From Chloroflexota bacterium (GTDB taxonomy: Bacteria; Chloroflexota; UBA11872), in assembly GCA_026707585.1 (NCBI GenBank), contig JAPOWQ010000003.1:1-49308 (forward strand): a stretch of DNA of 49,308 nucleotides, given 5' to 3'. Position 1 is the first letter of the stretch, and every line of letters starts with the position of its first letter. The translations under genes were made by a program, and so were the position numbers. The notes beneath the pieces are model-generated. The model was not told the origin of the DNA. It made no database searches and saw only the letters and a program-made list of their open reading frames with translations. Positions 35,737-43,626 of the stretch are shown here, piece after piece.

Positions 35737-36186
35737 GTGTCGCATGAAGCGCGATTGAAGAAGCTTGGGATTGAGTTGCCGGAGGCGCCGACGCCGATGG
35801 CGGCGTATGTGCCGGCGCTACGCACCGGGGATCTGCTGTGGATTGCGGGACAGCCGCCGGGGGGCAACTGGCGCGGTCGGGTGGGCGAGGACTATGACGT
35901 CCCCACCGGCGCGCTGGCGGCGCGGGACTCGGGACTGAACATCCTGGCGCAGGTGCGCAAGGCGGTGGGCAGCCTGGACGCGGTGGAACGAGTGATCAAG
36001 GTGGTGGGGTTCGTGAACGCCGCGCCTTCGGAATCGGGGACGCACCTGGTGGTAAACGGCTGCTCGGAACTTATGCAGGAAGTCTTTGGCGAGGCGGGGC
36101 GGCACACGCGTTCGGCCGTGGGCTGCAGCACGCTCCCGATGGACATTCCGTGTGAAATCGAGGCAGTTTTTCAGTTGAAGAGTTAG
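35737..36186 (+). CDS. RidA/YjgF/YER057c family protein
   Basis: 149 residues from GTG 35737. The sequence AAYVPALRTGDLLWIAGQPPGG, NILAQVRKAVGSLDAVERVIKVVGFVNAAP and RHTRSAVGCSTLPMDIPCEIEAVF give the trimeric RidA fold, close to the longer 'RidA family' group (about 150 residues). The Arg that binds the 2-iminoacid carboxylate is normally in 'aR.av.v..LP.g..vEie'; here RSAVGCSTLPMDIPCEIE places an Arg at the right location. Reactive enamine/imine hydrolysis is the usual role, but Rid subgroups vary. Confidence 0.87.
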   Translation: MSHEARLKKLGIELPEAPTPMAAYVPALRTGDLLWIAGQPPGGNWRGRVGEDYDVPTGALAARDSGLNILAQVRKAVGSLDAVERVIKVVGFVNAAPSESGTHLVVNGCSELMQEVFGEAGRHTRSAVGCSTLPMDIPCEIEAVFQLKS

Positions 36187-36251
36187 GGAGAATTCAATCG
36201 GCACTGTCGTTGACGAAATCGTGGGTTCGACAGGCATTCGGCTCACTGTCA

Positions 36252-36277
36252 CTCCTTGAAGTATCCATTTCAAGGAG
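36252..36277 (+). terminator. Hairpin after the RidA gene
   Basis: CTCCTTGAA, loop GTATCCAT, TTCAAGGAG: a perfect 9-bp inverted repeat 65 bases after the RidA stop. No T-run follows, so it may be a terminator or another inverted-repeat site at the left edge of the lower-GC block. Confidence 0.45.
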
Positions 36278-36343
36278 CTAGCACTTGGCCAATTTTAAGG
36301 CCCTCCTACGAAACGGAGAACTTTCGTCTGACCAGTAGTTTAT

Positions 36344-36352
36344 TGCTACAAT
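36344..36352 (+). promoter_or_regulatory. Extended -10-like promoter for purC
   Basis: TGCTACAAT fits TGnTAnAAT and lies 45 bases before the purC ATG, in an AT-rich stretch that stands out from the rest of the window. Confidence 0.5.
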
Positions 36353-36397
36353 AGGGCCATCTCGTATAGGCACTTAATTCTGCTGAGACGACAATAG

Positions 36398-37387
36398 ATG
36401 GATAACGTCATATGCACCCCGGAGGACTACACGGTTCGAATACGACAAGTGCTCGAAAACTGCCTCACGGAGACTTATCTTTCTCAAGGTGAGAAGCTCA
36501 TAGGCAAAGTACGGGACCGATACGATCTTGGGAACCGACTGGTACTCATCACCACCGACCGACAGAGCGCCTTCGACCGGGTGCTGGCCGCGATCCCCTT
36601 CAAAGGGCAGGTCCTCAATATGACGAGCGCATGGTGGTTTGAAAGGACCCGCCATATTGTGCCGAATCAGGTCCTATCCATCCCCGATCCAAACGTCACG
36701 ATTGCCAAGAAATGCACCGTCTTCCCTATCGAGTTCGTGGTTCGGGGATACATCACCGGCACCACGAGCACCGCCCTCTGGACGGTCTACCAGAATGGTC
36801 AACGTCACTACTGTGGCATTGATGTGCCCGACGGGCTGGTGAAGAACCAGAAGCTCCCGACGAACTACCTCACGCCGACCACCAAGGCTGAGGATCACGA
36901 CCGTCCGATCAGCCCTGACGAGATCGTATCCGAGAACTGGATGACAGCCGAAGATTTGGAACAATGTAGCCGCATCGCGCAGGAGCTGTTCGCTTTCGGT
37001 CAAGCCAAGGCAGCCGAGCATGGCCTGATTCTCGTGGATACCAAGTATGAGATGGGCCGTGACGAGAACGGTGACATCCTTCTGATCGACGAGATCCACA
37101 CCCCTGACTCCAGCCGCTACTGGATCGCCGACACGTATCAACAGCGCATGCGGGAGGGACGGGAACCCGACAACGTCGACAAGGAATTCCTGTGGCTCTG
37201 GTTCACGGCGAACTGCGATCCTTACGAGGATGAGGTCCTGCCAGCCGCGCCGGACGACCTTGTCATCGAGCTCTCGCGACGCTACATCTACCTCTACGAG
37301 AAGATCACTGGTCGCTCATTCGAGTTTCCAGAGGCGGACCACTCGATCGAGACGCGCTTGGAAAGCAACCTTGCCGGAATCACATGA
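36398..37387 (+). CDS. purC: Phosphoribosylaminoimidazole-succinocarboxamide synthase (SAICAR synthetase)
   Basis: 329 residues, the longer (yeast-like, roughly 300-residue) SAICAR synthase type, compared with about 237 in E. coli. GKVRDRYDLGNRLVLITTDR (about 36-55) and the following SAFDR match the ATP site; FVVRGYITGTTSTALW and IDEIHTPDSSRYW are the two PROSITE-like signatures. The enzyme joins CAIR and aspartate in purine synthesis. The nearest other pur genes are not in the window. G+C is close to 50% in sampled lines against about 70% in neighbours, and codon use is visibly different, so recent transfer is likely. Its stop overlaps the HAD gene (ATGA). Confidence 0.95.
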   Translation: MDNVICTPEDYTVRIRQVLENCLTETYLSQGEKLIGKVRDRYDLGNRLVLITTDRQSAFDRVLAAIPFKGQVLNMTSAWWFERTRHIVPNQVLSIPDPNVTIAKKCTVFPIEFVVRGYITGTTSTALWTVYQNGQRHYCGIDVPDGLVKNQKLPTNYLTPTTKAEDHDRPISPDEIVSENWMTAEDLEQCSRIAQELFAFGQAKAAEHGLILVDTKYEMGRDENGDILLIDEIHTPDSSRYWIADTYQQRMREGREPDNVDKEFLWLWFTANCDPYEDEVLPAAPDDLVIELSRRYIYLYEKITGRSFEFPEADHSIETRLESNLAGIT

Positions 37388-38061
37388 AGGCGTACGGACG
37401 GCAATCGGGACCAACGGTGAAGAAATACATCCTCTTTGACCATGATGGGGTCCTGGTCGAAACCGAATTCTGGTACTACAAAGCCGGCGAGCGCGCCCTG
37501 GCTGACATCGGATTTACCCTGGATAGAGACCAATACCTCGGAGACATGACCCAGGGATTGGCCACCTGGGCCCAAGCCATAGCGGCAGGTATTGATGAGC
37601 AGACCATCAACTGGCAGCGTGAGGTCCGTAATGTCTACTATCAGGAGTATCTTAGATCAGAAGACATTGAGATCGATGTTGTCCTGGAAACGCTAGACGT
37701 ACTCGCAGATGAATTCAGGATGGGTATCATTACTACCTCCAAACCAGCTGATTTCGCCTTAATGCACGAAAGTCGATCCATCCTGGACTATATGGAATTC
37801 TACTTGGCCAGGGATGACTACGAGCGAGCTAAACCTCATCCGGAGCCCTATCTGAAAGGACTCCAGCGTGTTGGTGCCACTGCCGCTGAATCGGTGGTTG
37901 TCGAAGACTCGGCGAGAGGGTTGAATTCGGCAGTGGCAGCGGGTATCGACTGCATCGTGGTTGCCAACGAGTTCACGGCATCTTACGACTTTTCCAAAGC
38001 AACTGCCAAGATCGCTACGTTCAAGGAATTGCCAACTGCCACTAAAGATATAGCAGGTTAG
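37384..38061 (+). CDS. HAD-superfamily hydrolase, translationally coupled to purC
   Basis: 225 residues from ATG 37384; a later GTG at codon 12 (37417) is possible because YILFDHDGVLVETE follows it. Motif I FDHDGV has the nucleophile Asp and the second Asp two residues on; motif II is in IITTSKP; the motif III Lys is in ERAKPHPEPY; motif IV in VVEDSARGLNSAVAAG. The cap domain lies between, as in subfamily IA phosphatases/beta-phosphoglucomutase-like proteins. The four-base overlap with purC and the shared lower G+C show that the two moved together. The substrate is unknown; a nucleotide or phosphoribosyl compound is a guess from context. Confidence 0.88.
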   Translation: MKAYGRQSGPTVKKYILFDHDGVLVETEFWYYKAGERALADIGFTLDRDQYLGDMTQGLATWAQAIAAGIDEQTINWQREVRNVYYQEYLRSEDIEIDVVLETLDVLADEFRMGIITTSKPADFALMHESRSILDYMEFYLARDDYERAKPHPEPYLKGLQRVGATAAESVVVEDSARGLNSAVAAGIDCIVVANEFTASYDFSKATAKIATFKELPTATKDIAG

Positions 38062-39107
38062 CCAAGAACCTCCCCCGCATTCCTCGAGTTTGTGGTCCCA
38101 TCGTGTGCTCGTGGACTCCAAGCGCGCCGGGGTGTGAGTTTCGGACGTGGATCGCTGAGTTCGTACATGGTTTGAATTGATGAAGACTCAAGGCTAGAAG
38201 CACTTCATTGACCTGGTGGATTCAAGGAGACTTGGCGACCGAGGGATTCCAGGAGGATCGCGGAGAACGAATCGGTGGCAGGCGCTCTCGGCTGGCCCGA
38301 TGTCGCGTGGGGTGGGGTGGTGTTGTGTTTTGACGGTACGGGATGGAATTGTTGGGTGTCGAGGGGAAGGGGAGAGCGCTCCAGCGGCTTCCCCAGCATG
38401 TGACCGCGGGAGTGCGCCGCAGGGAGAGGCCGGTGTGAGCCCGATTCCCGCGAATCACAGTGGCGGCGCTCGTGTGTTGGAACCCTGGCGATGGGACTGT
38501 TCAGCGTGAGATGTGGGGGCGGGCGATAGCCGGGGTGTGGCCAGTGGCGGTGGTTGCGGTTGGCGAGAAGACGGAGAGAGTGAAGAGTAGTGAGTGGTGA
38601 GAGAAGACGACGGGAGAATCGGGGAGGACGGAAAGGCTGCTTAAAGTTTACGAGCGGTCCACCAAGTGGACCGCTCGCTTGTTCGCGGCAATTTCGGGCG
38701 CGGCTAGGCCGTACCCGGGTGTCACGCGACGTTACCCGGCGCTCACCTCACATACGGCAGCGCTCGAAAAGCCACGACTAGCATCACCCATATGTATCAC
38801 CCCCTCAGCGTTTCGGAATCCTCGGCCCATCGCCGATGTCCGGTATGTCTTCATTATGCATGACGGCGAGGAGTGAGTGAAGAGAAGTGAGCACCTGTGT
38901 TGGGTGTCAAGGGTTAGGGCATGGCGGGGTCCGAGGTGATCTGCTATTGGCAAAAGGCGCTGAAGAGGACGAGGAGCTCGAGCTTGCAGGCAACCAGGGT
39001 CACGGTGGGCGGTCGGCGGCGGTGGATGGGCCGGGCCACGGGCAGAGCAGGCGGGTGGTTGCAGGCGTTCGGGTGGGCGAAGATTCGGGCGGTGACATCG
39101 CTGCGTA
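38062..39107. other. Gene-poor stretch with repeats and purine-rich tract
   Basis: About 1.05 kb without a convincing gene. It holds short degenerate copies of TTGGGTGTC(G/A)AGGG (near 38352 and 38896), two GAGTGAAGAG/GTGAGTGAAGAG purine runs (38575-38610 and 38868-38892) and a perfect 12-bp hairpin (38651-38677). Short open frames on both strands show no codon bias or family. It separates the low-GC purC/HAD pair from the MFS gene and may be the remains of an inserted element. Confidence 0.45.
38651..38677 (+). terminator. Perfect 12-bp hairpin in the gene-poor stretch
   Basis: CGAGCGGTCCAC, loop CAA, GTGGACCGCTCG. CTTGTTCG follows, so on the plus strand it could terminate transcription, although the nearest upstream gene ends about 590 bases earlier. 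It could also mark the end of a repeat element. Confidence 0.5.
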
Positions 39108-39218
39108 CTGAGGCGTATCACGGACGGATTCCGCCGGCTCTCGCGTAATCGCTCTTTTGCGCTGCTCTGGAGCGGGCAGACGGTCTCGTTCTTTGGAGAC
39201 GCATTCTTCAACCTGGCC

Positions 39219-40352
39219 GTGATGTGGACGGTCTGGTCGGAGACGCAATCGACGTTCCAGACCGCCATCATCCAGGCGATCTGGCAATTGCCCGACGTCC
39301 TCTTTGCGCCGCTGGCGGGAGTACTGGCAGACCGCTGGAACCGCAAAGCCATCATGCTGACGACCAACCTGGGCGCCGCCGCGGTGGTGGGTGCGGTGGC
39401 CCTGATCGTGGTGGTCGTGGGTCACCTGCCGCCGATCGTCGCGTTTGTGGCGATCTTCAAGCTGAACGGCTTAACGACCTTCATGCAGCCGGCGCGCGCT
39501 TCGGTGATGCCGTCGGTGGTTGGACGCGATCTCCTGACCACGGCCCAGGGCCTGTTCGCCACCGCACGAGAGACGGCATCGCTGGTAGGCAGTGCGGCCG
39601 CGGGCCTCCTGATCGCGGCCGCGGGCTCCGTCTGGGCGCTGGTGGTGGACGCGGCGACGTTCCTGTTCGTGGCGCTGTGCATAGCCCTCGCGCGCCTGCC
39701 GGGCCGGGCTGGCGCTTCTAAGGGCAAGGCCGGCAGCGGGCTTTCGGTCAAGGTCGTGGCTCGGGACCTGCGTGATGGGTGGCGGGCCGCATCGCGGCAC
39801 CGGGTAGTGCACGCGCTGCTATGGCTCGGCGTGCTGCTCAATGTGGCGTCCTTTATCGGGCCGCTGTGGCCGGCACTCGTCCAGGACCGGCTGGGCGGCG
39901 GAGCCGGTGCCTATGGACTGCTGCTGGCGGCGTCCGCAGCCGGCGCCATGCTGGGCGGCCTGGTCGCGGGTCCTCTAGAACGGCGTTTCGGCGCGGGCCG
40001 GATTTTGGCGTCAAGCTGGAGCCTGGCGGGGATGTGCACGTTGGGAATTGCCGCCTCGACCTGGCTCCCGGTGACGATGATTCTCGAGTTCATCGAAACC
40101 GGCACGATTACCGCGGGGATGATTGCGACCGGCGCGATCCTGATTGCGGCCGTGCCCGAGGCCTACCGAGGCCGGGTGTTCGGCATCGTTCGTGGGATGG
40201 GCGTCGCGCTCATCCCAATCAGCGCCCTTGCTGGAGGATGGATTGCGGAGTTCACCGAGGTTTGGATCATGTTCGCCGCTGCGGGGGGCTTCATCCTCAC
40301 CGTGGCGATCCTGGCCTGGGCGAATCCGCATGTGCGGGGCGCACGCATTTAG
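39219..40352 (+). CDS. MFS transporter (MFS_3/enterobactin-exporter-like)
   Basis: 377 residues from GTG 39219, but the native N-terminus is longer. The open frame continues upstream to a stop at 39093-39095 and encodes FRRLSRNRSFALLWSGQTVSFFGDAFFN, the typical first helix of this family. No ATG, GTG or TTG lies in it; CTG 39108 is the best candidate. About 11-12 hydrophobic helices follow, with the intracellular loop VLADRWNRKAIML (GxLaDRxxRr motif) and MLGGLVAGPLERRFGAGR in the second half. The family exports small molecules such as siderophores and macrolides. The C-terminus is complete. Confidence 0.85.
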   Translation: MMWTVWSETQSTFQTAIIQAIWQLPDVLFAPLAGVLADRWNRKAIMLTTNLGAAAVVGAVALIVVVVGHLPPIVAFVAIFKLNGLTTFMQPARASVMPSVVGRDLLTTAQGLFATARETASLVGSAAAGLLIAAAGSVWALVVDAATFLFVALCIALARLPGRAGASKGKAGSGLSVKVVARDLRDGWRAASRHRVVHALLWLGVLLNVASFIGPLWPALVQDRLGGGAGAYGLLLAASAAGAMLGGLVAGPLERRFGAGRILASSWSLAGMCTLGIAASTWLPVTMILEFIETGTITAGMIATGAILIAAVPEAYRGRVFGIVRGMGVALIPISALAGGWIAEFTEVWIMFAAAGGFILTVAILAWANPHVRGARI

Positions 40353-40428
40353 GCCGATAGCGCACCTGGTTCACCCATGGTGCATGCGACCGGCCGGTGG
40401 ACCGCCAGTGGATTCCGCGAAACGTTCG

Positions 40429-40770
40429 CTAAGTCCCCATCGATAGGCGCAGGACGAACGAACCGATGGCCCGCTGGTCCAGCGGGGTCTTCCGGGCCAA
40501 GAAGTAAGCGATGTCAGGCTCGCGCAGCTCGTCGGGTTCGTGGTCGATCGAGGCGCCCAAGTCGGAGGCGGTGAAGGTGTCGAGTAGTCCGGGCTTGATG
40601 AAGCTTCGTAGCTCGGAGACCAGGTCGATTTCGACCACGCCATGTGCGTGGCCGATTCGCATGGTCTCGCTGAGGACTCCCCGGATGAGCTCGCCTCGGC
40701 CCCCCTCGCTACGGAGCAGGAGCAGGTCGTGGGCAGTCAGCAGCCGCGTCTGAATGTCTGCGACAGCCAC
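40429..40770 (-). pseudogene. Truncated Uma2-family (putative restriction endonuclease-like) gene
   Basis: 113 residues. The N-terminal part matches the Uma2 layout: LTAHDLLLLRSEGGRGELIRGVLSE, then AHGVVEIDLVSELRSF and ASDLGASIDHEPDELREPDIAYF, where the Pro-Asp and flanking Asp/Glu correspond to nuclease-like positions. It stops after LARKTPLDQRAIGSF, where ordinary members (about 180-200 residues) continue with the catalytic E.K segment. Neither of the other frames downstream resumes the family, so it looks like a decayed fragment rather than a frameshift. Confidence 0.55.
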
Positions 40771-40859
40771 CTCACGCCTCCGTGCCCAATGCGACGCGGT
40801 AAACCGTGCTACAGCTTGACCACTAGTCCAAGTCTCGGGTCCTCGTGCCCGGTGGGAGG

Positions 40860-41303
40860 TTAGGAGCGGCGGATAGGTTGGACGATGGATCGGCTGAGGC
40901 GGTGGGTGAGGGTGCGAACGCGCTGGAAGCGACGGTAGAGGCCGATGAGGGTGAAGCCGACAGTGATGAGGTAGCCAGGCCAGGCAAAGACGAAGCCGGT
41001 GAGTCCGCGCATGAGCTGGACCGGGCCATCACCGCCGGCACCGCTGGCGAGAGCGGCCGCGAAGAAGAAGGGCAGGAGCAGCAGCGCGCCAAGGAGGAAT
41101 TGGCCGAGCAGGCCAACAACCGGCAGGAAGATGACGTAGAGGACGTTGCGGACGCGGCGCATCACGCGGTCGAAGTCGTAGTCCTCGACACGACCTGCGC
41201 GGCGGTCTTCGTAGGGGTCGAAGCCGCAGTGGCGGCAGGTGGGGGCGCGGGCCGCCGTGTGGCGACCGCAGTTGGTGCAAGTGGTGGTACCCACGGATGT
41301 CAC
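40860..41303 (-). CDS. Zinc-ribbon membrane protein
   Basis: 147 residues. TCTNCGRH..TCRHCGFDPYED (about 8-30) forms a CxxC...CxxC zinc ribbon. Two hydrophobic segments follow, VLYVIFLPVVGLLGQFLLGALLLLPFFFAAALA and LTGFVFAWPGYLITVGFTLIGLY, with a basic tail. Zinc-ribbon plus membrane anchor is common in uncharacterised Gram-positive-type proteins. Function unknown. It is divergent from the DapA-family gene. Confidence 0.7.
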   Translation of the reverse strand: MTSVGTTTCTNCGRHTAARAPTCRHCGFDPYEDRRAGRVEDYDFDRVMRRVRNVLYVIFLPVVGLLGQFLLGALLLLPFFFAAALASGAGGDGPVQLMRGLTGFVFAWPGYLITVGFTLIGLYRRFQRVRTLTHRLSRSIVQPIRRS

Positions 41304-41649
41304 TCTTCCTGACTGCGGCCACCTGATTGTGGCGTGCCGGAGCAGGTTGGGACAAATGGGGGGCGGGCGCGGGGCGGCAGGCCGCTTCGGTTCCCGCCTG
41401 TGGACGGCCCGGGTCCTGGGCCTCGTGCTGTCCCGCGGTCCCGGATTTGCGCACGTCTTTGCACATGGACCGGGCGTAGGCGCTGAGGGGACGCCGCGCC
41501 GACCCGCGGGTCATGTCGCCCGTCTCCAGTGCGGGGCAGGTTGCGGCGCGGACAGCGTGGTGGGGGAGAACGAAGGGGTTCGCGTGGGTGAGCGCGCATG
41601 TGCGGAGACCTATACTTCCCGGTGCCGACCTGATGGGGACGCGCTGACT
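41304..41649. other. 346-base divergent intergenic region
   Basis: Lies between the zinc-ribbon gene (minus) and the aldolase gene (plus). It is G+C-rich with G-runs (GGGGGGCGGGCGCGGGGCGG near 41357) but has no convincing gene; the frame of the aldolase is open back to 41239 without a plausible start or coding sequence. A TATACT element at 41611 is the only promoter-like site. Confidence 0.5.
41611..41616 (+). promoter_or_regulatory. Possible -10 element for the aldolase-TIM barrel-dehydrogenase operon
   Basis: TATACT is 33 bases before ATG 41650, with no obvious -35. Confidence 0.45.
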
Positions 41650-42573
41650 ATGACTCGGTTCCAGGAACGCCTGCACGGCGTGATTCCAGCTTTGCTCACG
41701 CCGCTGACTGCGGACCTGGCGGTGGACGGCCCCGCCATGCGTCGGCTGGCGCGACGAGTTCTGGACGCCGGTTGTCACGGGTATGTGCTGCTGGGCACGA
41801 CGGGCGAGTTCGCGGCGATCAACGACGACCAGCGGGCGGTCGCGATCCGCGCCGGCGTCGAGGAAGCCGACGGCGACGTCCCGGTCATCGTGGCCTGCGG
41901 GCAGCCGTGCGTGGAGCGCACGCACCAGCAGGCCGTCCAGGCCGGCGACCTGGGCGCCGACGGCCTGCTGGTCAATCCGCCGTTCTATTTCCCCATGAGC
42001 AACGACGAGGTCGTCCGCTACTTCGAGGACCTCGTTGCCGCATCGCCCGTTCCGGTGCTGCTGTACAACATCCCGGGCATGACCAAGGTCTCGGTGGACG
42101 CGGCCACGCTGCTGCGTCTGCGCGACGTGGGGGTGCAGGGCACCAAGGACAGTTCGGGCAGCCCGCAGAACCTGCTGGACTACCTGGACGCCATGCGCGG
42201 CGACGACTTTCGGGTGATCGTGGGCGGGGACGCGACGCTGCTGCACGCACTCAACTCGGGTGCCGCCGGAACGACCGGCCCCGCGCCCAACGTGGCGCCG
42301 CAGTTGGTCTGTGCCATCTACAACGCGTGGTGCGACGGTGACCTGGCCGCTGCCGCGGCTGCCCAGAACCGGCAACACGCTTTCCTGCGCGAGCTGAGCG
42401 GAGCCTCGCCGTTCATGCAGGCCACGGCCAAGGGCGTGCTGAGCCGGCTGGGGATCATGGAACCGTGGGTGGCGCCGCCGAAGACGTCGCTGGACGACGC
42501 GGCTATCGATGAGGCATTCGAGGCCGTGAAGGAGTTCCTGCCGGAATACGAGCCCGCGGCGGTTGGCGTCTGA
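41650..42573 (+). CDS. Dihydrodipicolinate synthase/N-acetylneuraminate lyase family aldolase
   Basis: 307 residues from ATG 41650 (MTRFQERLHGVIPALLTPLT). LLGTTGEFAAI (about 45-55) is the substrate carboxylate loop, VLLYNIPG (about 137) contains the Tyr of the proton relay, and GTKDSSGSPQN (about 160-170) has the Schiff-base Lys. GGDATLLHALNSGAAG is the usual next strand. Besides lysine synthesis, the family breaks down 2-keto-3-deoxy sugar acids; with a sugar-isomerase-like and a 3-hydroxyacid dehydrogenase gene following on the same strand, catabolism of a sugar acid is more likely than DapA activity. Confidence 0.9.
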   Translation: MTRFQERLHGVIPALLTPLTADLAVDGPAMRRLARRVLDAGCHGYVLLGTTGEFAAINDDQRAVAIRAGVEEADGDVPVIVACGQPCVERTHQQAVQAGDLGADGLLVNPPFYFPMSNDEVVRYFEDLVAASPVPVLLYNIPGMTKVSVDAATLLRLRDVGVQGTKDSSGSPQNLLDYLDAMRGDDFRVIVGGDATLLHALNSGAAGTTGPAPNVAPQLVCAIYNAWCDGDLAAAAAAQNRQHAFLRELSGASPFMQATAKGVLSRLGIMEPWVAPPKTSLDDAAIDEAFEAVKEFLPEYEPAAVGV

Positions 42574-42667
42574 GCGCCGACATCAACCGAATAGCTCGAC
42601 ACGCGCGATGGGCTCGCGTCACGATTGGGATGCCGTGCGCCCGACCGACTGAGAGAGGTTCGCCAAC

Positions 42668-43594
42668 GTGAATCGACCGCCCGAGGCCTACATGCACATC
42701 GGGATCGTGCAGTTCATGCTGCATCCCGACCTCCAGAGTGGCGACGGACCCGCCGTGGAAGCCGCCGAAGCATTGGCGGCCGACGGGTTCTTCCACGCGC
42801 TGGAGATTGCACGCATCAACGATCCGGCGCAGCGCGCCGCCATGCGCCGGCTGGCCGAAGCCGCGCACCTAACGCTGGGATACGGCGCGCACCCGCTGAT
42901 CCTCAGCGGTGGCCTGAACTTGGCTTCGGCCGATGCGGCCGCACGCGGCGACGCGGTTTCCCAGGTCAAAGGAGCCATTGACGAAGCGGCCGAACTGGGC
43001 ATCACGATGGTGACGCTGCTGGACGGGCCCAACTCGGCGCCCGCACCCGGCGGCGAAGAAGCTGCAGTCGAAAGCGTCGTGGAGTCGCTGACCGAACTGT
43101 GCGACTACGCCGGCCGGCAAAACATCTGGATCGCGCTGGAGCAGTTCGACCGGGCGATCGAGAAGAACTCACTGCTGGGGCCGATCGACCTGTGCGTGCG
43201 GGTCAGCGAGATGGTCCGCGCGTCCACTCCGAACTTCGGGTTGTGCCTGGACCTGAGTCACCTGCCGCTGCTGGACGAAGACCCGCCGACCTCAATACGT
43301 GCGGCCGGCGAGCACCTGATTCAGGCGCACATCGGCAACTGCATCATGAGCGACCGCGATCACCCGCAATACGGCGACCAGCACCCGGTATTCGGGGATC
43401 CGGCGGGCGAGAACGACGTGCCAGAACTGACGGCATATCTGAAGACGCTGATGGAGATCGGCTATTTCGAGCGCGACCTGCCCACGCCGATGCCGCTCGT
43501 CTCGTTCGAGATGAAGCCCGCGCCGGACCAGTCGGCGGACGCGATAATCGGCAACTGCAAGCGCACGTTCCAACTCGCCTGGGCGCAGGTCTAG
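42668..43594 (+). CDS. Sugar phosphate isomerase/epimerase-like TIM barrel protein
   Basis: 308 residues from a GTG start. The xylose-isomerase-like (AP endonuclease 2) fold is suggested by FFHALEIARI, IWIALEQFDR (Glu metal ligand), FGLCLDLSHLPL (Asp/His) and LIQAHIGNC (His) near 220, with SFEMKP at about 281 giving the last Glu. Four metal-ligand positions are therefore visible. Members isomerise or epimerise keto sugars or act as hydroxypyruvate isomerases. Located between the aldolase and HIBADH-like genes, probably in one transcript with gaps of 94 and 32 bases. Confidence 0.83.
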   Translation: MNRPPEAYMHIGIVQFMLHPDLQSGDGPAVEAAEALAADGFFHALEIARINDPAQRAAMRRLAEAAHLTLGYGAHPLILSGGLNLASADAAARGDAVSQVKGAIDEAAELGITMVTLLDGPNSAPAPGGEEAAVESVVESLTELCDYAGRQNIWIALEQFDRAIEKNSLLGPIDLCVRVSEMVRASTPNFGLCLDLSHLPLLDEDPPTSIRAAGEHLIQAHIGNCIMSDRDHPQYGDQHPVFGDPAGENDVPELTAYLKTLMEIGYFERDLPTPMPLVSFEMKPAPDQSADAIIGNCKRTFQLAWAQV

Positions 43595-43626
43595 CGCCAG
43601 GCACGGCAGCGAGGGGACACACCGAC

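Noticed and set aside
38222-38781. Several 60-100 residue frames in the gene-poor stretch
   Set aside because: No ribosome sites, no codon bias and no family; they overlap one another on both strands.
41029-42378. 449-residue minus-strand frame covering the aldolase and its upstream gap
   Set aside because: It contradicts the clear aldolase and zinc-ribbon genes and has no recognisable domain.
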